The translations under genes were made by a program, and so were the position numbers. The notes under the pieces are model-generated. The model was not told where the DNA came from. It saw only the letters and a program-made list of their open reading frames with translations, and made no database searches. Of a DNA stretch of 8,603 nt, positions 6,697 through 8,603 are shown piece after piece (within the stretch, counting starts at the first letter, position 1; each line of letters opens with the position of its first letter). This stretch comes from Phycisphaerae bacterium (lineage in GTDB: Bacteria; Planctomycetota; Phycisphaerae; UBA1845; UTPLA1). Location: contig JAJDEC010000685.1 of assembly GCA_029259995.1 (NCBI GenBank), forward strand, positions 1 to 8,603, read 5' to 3'.

Positions 6697-6791
6697 TGCG
6701 TCCCGATAGGGACGCAACGAAAATAGCCCGCCCTTTCTAAGGGCGGGAGAGCAATGTACATTCAATGATCTTGCCGTCCTGGAGGGACGGC
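6697..6791 (+). repeat. REP-like three-hairpin unit, copy A
   Basis: Hairpin 1 is TGCGTCCC (6697-6704), loop GATA, GGGACGCA (6709-6716), a perfect 8-bp stem. The core GAAAATAGCCC lies at 6719-6729. Hairpin 2 is CCCGCCCTT (6727-6735), loop TCT, AAGGGCGGG (6739-6747), a perfect 9-bp stem. After a 25-nt spacer, hairpin 3 is GCCGTCC (6773-6779) with GGACGGC (6785-6791). A diverged copy lies in inverted orientation immediately to the right. AAAATAGCCC-type intergenic repeats are, as I recall, frequent in planctomycetes; I cannot verify that here. No transposase is encoded nearby. Confidence 0.7.
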
Positions 6792-6814
6792 GCGACTCTG
6801 CATACCGCCGTCAT

Positions 6815-6901
6815 CCCGTCCCGATGAGACCGGGGCCTGACGAATAAGCCGAATATCCCCGTTGTAAAGGGGGCTATTTTCACGGGATCCCTCTGGGAGC
6901 A
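6815..6901 (-). repeat. REP-like three-hairpin unit, copy B (inverted relative to copy A)
   Basis: Read on the minus strand this repeats the order of copy A: a TCCC-AGA-GGGA hairpin (6898-6888), the identical core GAAAATAGCCC (6881-6871), a CCCC/GGGG hairpin around 6873-6857, a spacer, and a third stem (6834-6815, with one bulge). The core is exactly conserved, while stems and loops have diverged from copy A. Together the copies make an imperfect palindrome centred near position 6800. The GGGATCCC palindrome at 6884-6891 lies within the first stem region. Confidence 0.6.
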
Positions 6902-6913
6902 TTCTTTCGACGA

Positions 6914-6941
6914 TTGTCGACTCGCATTCGTCACGTATCGT
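6914..6941 (+). promoter_or_regulatory. Weak candidate promoter with overlapping dyad
   Basis: TTGTCG (6914-6919), a 16-bp spacer and TATCGT (6936-6941) match consensus at four of six bases in each box. This would start transcription about 24 nt before the methyltransferase ATG. A small dyad TCGAC-GATT-GTCGA (6907-6920) overlaps the -35 box and could be an operator. Both matches are weak and could be chance. Confidence 0.3.
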
Positions 6942-6971
6942 TCTCCCGGAAATCCTAATGAACCAATAAGC

Positions 6972-7541
6972 ATGACCGCCGGAAGAAGCATCATTTCCAA
7001 CAGCCACGCATGGTGCACGCCGCCGAAATACGTCGCCGCCGTGCGCGCCGTCTTCAACGGTACGATCGCGCTCGACCCGTGTTCGAACGAACATTCACTC
7101 GTCGACGCCAAAGTCGAGTATCGCCTTCCCGATCAGGACGGACTCCAGCTCAGCTGGGACTATCCGACGATCTACGTCAATCCGCCCTATGGGGCCGATC
7201 GAACCCGCGGGACGACGATCAGACACTGGTTGCGACGATGCGCGCAGGCCCGCGCGGCGCACGGTTCGGAGATTCTGGCCCTCGTCCCCGTGGCAACCAA
7301 TACGAAACACTGGAAAGCCTTCGTCTTCGGCGTCGCCGACGCGATTGCGTTCCTGTATGACACGCGACTGAAATTTCTGGTCGACGGAAAGGACGGCGGC
7401 AAGGGCGCCCCGATGTCCTGTGCGATGGTGTATTGGGGAACCAACGTCGCGAGGTTCCGCCAGGCCCTGATGCCGCATGGGGCAGTCGTCGATGTACGCG
7501 ACCTCCAGGGCATGAAGATCGGCAACCGCGGAACTCCCTGA
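6972..7541 (+). CDS. Phage-type DNA N6-adenine methyltransferase, Dam-like (189 aa)
   Basis: Expected to transfer a methyl group from S-adenosylmethionine to adenine N6 in DNA. It resembles the phage N-6-adenine-methyltransferase family (Pfam Dam): WCTPPKYVAAVRAVF at 14-28, IALDPCSN (32-39), WDYPTIYVNPPYG (62-74) with the catalytic NPPY, ILALVPVATNTKHWKAFVF (101-119), and GGKGAPMSCAMVYWG (142-156). The length fits the family, and the motifs needed for catalysis are intact. The ATG at 6972 is the obvious start; no Shine-Dalgarno is visible. No restriction endonuclease or specificity gene adjoins it, so it looks solitary. Its position next to the inverted repeat, and its phage-linked family, suggest acquisition from a phage or mobile element. 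The recognition site is unknown. Confidence 0.9.
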   Translation: MTAGRSIISNSHAWCTPPKYVAAVRAVFNGTIALDPCSNEHSLVDAKVEYRLPDQDGLQLSWDYPTIYVNPPYGADRTRGTTIRHWLRRCAQARAAHGSEILALVPVATNTKHWKAFVFGVADAIAFLYDTRLKFLVDGKDGGKGAPMSCAMVYWGTNVARFRQALMPHGAVVDVRDLQGMKIGNRGTP

Positions 7542-7578
7542 TTGGCATGGCATTTGGAGGCGATTTTCCAGGACGCAA

Positions 7579-7609
7579 GCCGCCGGAAGCAATCCATTGC
7601 GTTGGCGGC
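7579..7609 (+). terminator. Hairpin after the methyltransferase gene, possible terminator
   Basis: GCCGCC (7579-7584) pairs with GGCGGC (7604-7609), and inside it GCAAT (7589-7593) pairs with ATTGC (7596-7600), forming a two-tier stem 38 bp past the stop codon. No T-run follows, so factor-independent termination is uncertain. The structure also covers the expected -35 region of the next gene. Confidence 0.3.
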
Positions 7610-7627
7610 CCACGGCGCGCATATAAT
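7597..7627 (+). promoter_or_regulatory. Candidate promoter with perfect TATAAT box
   Basis: A perfect -10 box TATAAT lies at 7622-7627. The best -35 candidate is TTGCGT (7597-7602) with a 19-bp spacer, which is long and weak. Expected transcription start is about 7634, only some 7 nt before the ATG at 7641, implying a near-leaderless message. Confidence 0.45.
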
Positions 7628-7640
7628 GCGAAATAGACTT

Positions 7641-7985
7641 ATGACGCATCGACCCATTGGTATTGTTGCGACTCTGCTGTCCATCGCCGTCAGCGTGATG
7701 GGCGCCGGTCGCATCGTTGAAATACCGACCAGCACTTCGAAAACACCTTCCGATCCGACGCTGATGGCGTCGCTGGACCTTTCGCAACTGATCAATGGTT
7801 GGCTGCCTTTGCGGATCGATCCGAATCCGATCGGCGATGCCGAACGAATCATCCCGGCGTTCGGAATCTCCGCGTCAATCATATTGCGCCAGTCGATCCT
7901 GCGGGGCAGCACTCCCGCCCGGCCGATCCAGGGCGACGACGATGATGCACCGGCGCTTGCCATGCTCTGCAGATTCCTGACTTGA
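7641..7985 (+). CDS. Small probably exported hypothetical protein (114 aa)
   Basis: I do not recognise this protein. Residues 7-22 are hydrophobic (GIVATLLSIAVSVMGA), fitting a signal peptide with cleavage near VMGA-G or an N-terminal anchor. The rest is a Ser/Thr/Pro-rich stretch, then a mixed region (DLSQLINGWLPLRIDPNPIGDAERIIPAFGI) and an acidic DDDD run near the end. The ATG at 7641 is preferred to the one at 7626, because the latter overlaps the TATAAT box. No Shine-Dalgarno is visible, and the message would have a leader of only about 7 nt. The opposite strand also has a long open frame here, but it lacks a plausible start or protein-like composition. It lies 99 bp after the methyltransferase. 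It could be an exported small protein or, less likely, a non-coding open frame. Confidence 0.5.
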   Translation: MTHRPIGIVATLLSIAVSVMGAGRIVEIPTSTSKTPSDPTLMASLDLSQLINGWLPLRIDPNPIGDAERIIPAFGISASIILRQSILRGSTPARPIQGDDDDAPALAMLCRFLT

Positions 7986-8035
7986 TCGCTTCCCTATCTC
8001 CTTGCCGCCATATCCAAAGCAATCGTCTCTGATCG

Positions 8036-8060
8036 TGTGACACGACATGCGTCGTGCACA
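8036..8060 (+). other. Hairpin between the small exported protein and TPR genes
   Basis: CACGAC (8041-8046), loop ATGC, GTCGTG (8051-8056) form a perfect stem. It is extended by TGTG (8036-8039) with CACA (8057-8060) past a single bulged A. There is no T-run. It could end the upstream message or lie in the leader of the TPR gene. Confidence 0.4.
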
Positions 8061-8062
8061 TC

Positions 8063-8132
8063 AGGAATCTTCAGGATTAATGCGCGCCCGATTTGCCAGT
8101 TAACGGCGGGACGCGACAACAAGGAATCTTCA
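8063..8132 (+). repeat. Direct repeat AGGAATCTTCA upstream of the TPR gene
   Basis: The 11-mer AGGAATCTTCA occurs at 8063-8073 and again at 8122-8132, 59 bp apart. The second copy forms the ribosome binding site of the TPR gene (AAGGA, 8121-8125). An overlapping TCAGGA repeat occurs at 8061-8066 and 8071-8076. Confidence 0.6.
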
Positions 8133-8133
8133 A

Positions 8134-8603
8134 ATGCAAAACATCCCTTCCAATCTCAACGAATTGCTCATACGCGTCGAACAACTCCTCGCCGCCGGCC
8201 AGAACGGCGACGCACTCGAACTCATCCGATCAAGCAGGATCGACGCCCCCGACGCGCGAAACGCGGCCGGCGTCGTTCTGATGCGACTCGGCAAGGCTAC
8301 GGAAGCGATCGACGTGTTCCGCAAGCTGACGACGAACGACACGGGGCTGTTCCTGAAGAAGGACGCGCCGACGATCTACGGTGTCAACTACGCAACGGCC
8401 CTGATCCTGGACGGAAATGTCAACGGCGCCATCGTTGTGCTGAACGAGATCAAGGATGCAGGCCATCCGGGCGTCGTCCATCTGCGCAGCGCGATCACGA
8501 GATGGCGCAAGTCAATGCCGTGGCTGCAGCGGCTCTGGATGGACCTCTCGGGATGCCGCGCCAACGCGCCCGTCATGCTGGATGGCCTGCCCGGCGAGTT
8601 AAT
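8134..8603 (+). CDS. TPR-like protein, 5' part only (156 residues visible, runs off window)
   Basis: The frame starts at ATG 8134 with AAGGA 8 nt upstream, a good ribosome binding site, and stays open to the window edge. The visible part begins MQNIPSNLNELLIRVEQLLAAGQ and is helical. It contains TPR-like pairs around residues 40-68 (DARNAAGVVLMRLGKATEAIDVFRKL) and 83-110 (GVNYATALILDGNVNGAIVVLNEI), with the Ala/Gly/Leu spacing of tetratricopeptide repeats. A Trp-rich stretch (RWRKSMPWLQRLWMDLSG) follows. TPR proteins usually serve as scaffolds for protein partners; no enzymatic motif is visible. There is no signal peptide, so it is probably cytoplasmic. The C-terminus and true length are unknown. 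Confidence 0.8.
   Translation, partial: MQNIPSNLNELLIRVEQLLAAGQNGDALELIRSSRIDAPDARNAAGVVLMRLGKATEAIDVFRKLTTNDTGLFLKKDAPTIYGVNYATALILDGNVNGAIVVLNEIKDAGHPGVVHLRSAITRWRKSMPWLQRLWMDLSGCRANAPVMLDGLPGEL

Larger units (their letters stand above)
6504..6971. other. Hairpin-rich 468-bp intergenic region
   Basis: No credible gene is present. From left to right I see: an inverted repeat AGATTC (6583-6588) / GAATCT (6603-6608); a perfect hairpin ATCGGA-CCCGAC-TCCGAT (6631-6648); an overlapping alternative pairing GACTCC (6640-6645) with GGAGTC (6675-6680); the inverted pair of repeat units listed separately (6697-6901); and a weak promoter with a small dyad before the methyltransferase gene. None of the hairpins carries a long T-run, so none is a classical terminator. 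Confidence 0.75.

Noticed and set aside
6697..6901. CRISPR array or tRNA in the hairpin-rich region
   Set aside because: There are two inverted, diverged units rather than regular direct repeats, and no cloverleaf or TTCGA loop in a tRNA arrangement.
7187..7963. Long minus-strand open frame (258 codons) across the methyltransferase and small exported gene
   Set aside because: It overlaps the clearly real methyltransferase, has shadow-like composition and no ribosome binding site.

Overview
The window looks like a chromosomal piece from a fairly GC-rich bacterium, most likely a member of the Planctomycetota (possibly Phycisphaerae-like). I base this on the HYExAFE-family gene beside hisS, on small exported hypothetical proteins, on scarce Shine-Dalgarno sequences, and on an intergenic repeat containing AAAATAGCCC, a type I recall from planctomycete genomes. 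The lineage is an inference from memory, not from a search.

Layout. Positions 25-3593 are on the minus strand. A convincing sigma70-type promoter (TTGACC, 17 bp, TACAAT; 3646-3618) drives a putative lipoprotein, then hisS with a TGATG stop/start overlap, then a HYExAFE-family protein 50 bp later. After 145 bp come two small exported or membrane proteins of 69 and 96 residues. Positions 3719-6503 are on the plus strand and diverge from the first block: rsmD (16S rRNA methyltransferase), a tRNA nucleotidyltransferase/poly(A) polymerase overlapping rsmD by ATGA, and 41 bp later an ADP-ribosylglycohydrolase. Two of these three genes act on structural RNA, so the hydrolase may act on RNA or on the translation machinery.

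Positions 6504-6971 are noncoding and the most unusual part of the window. They hold several hairpins and a roughly 205-bp composite of two diverged, three-hairpin units in inverted orientation, sharing an exact 11-bp inverted core (GAAAATAGCCC). Next comes a solitary phage-type Dam-like N6-adenine methyltransferase (6972-7541) with no restriction partner in view. It is followed by a small, probably exported protein with a near-leaderless promoter (7641-7985). The window ends inside a TPR-like gene (8134 to the edge) with a good ribosome binding site.

No complete new multi-gene system is evident. The best leads are the PD-(D/E)XK nuclease-like layout of the HYExAFE protein, the inverted multi-hairpin element next to the methyltransferase, the ADP-ribosylglycohydrolase in an RNA-maturation operon, and apparent GATC enrichment. 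No tRNA, rRNA, CRISPR array or transposase gene was seen.
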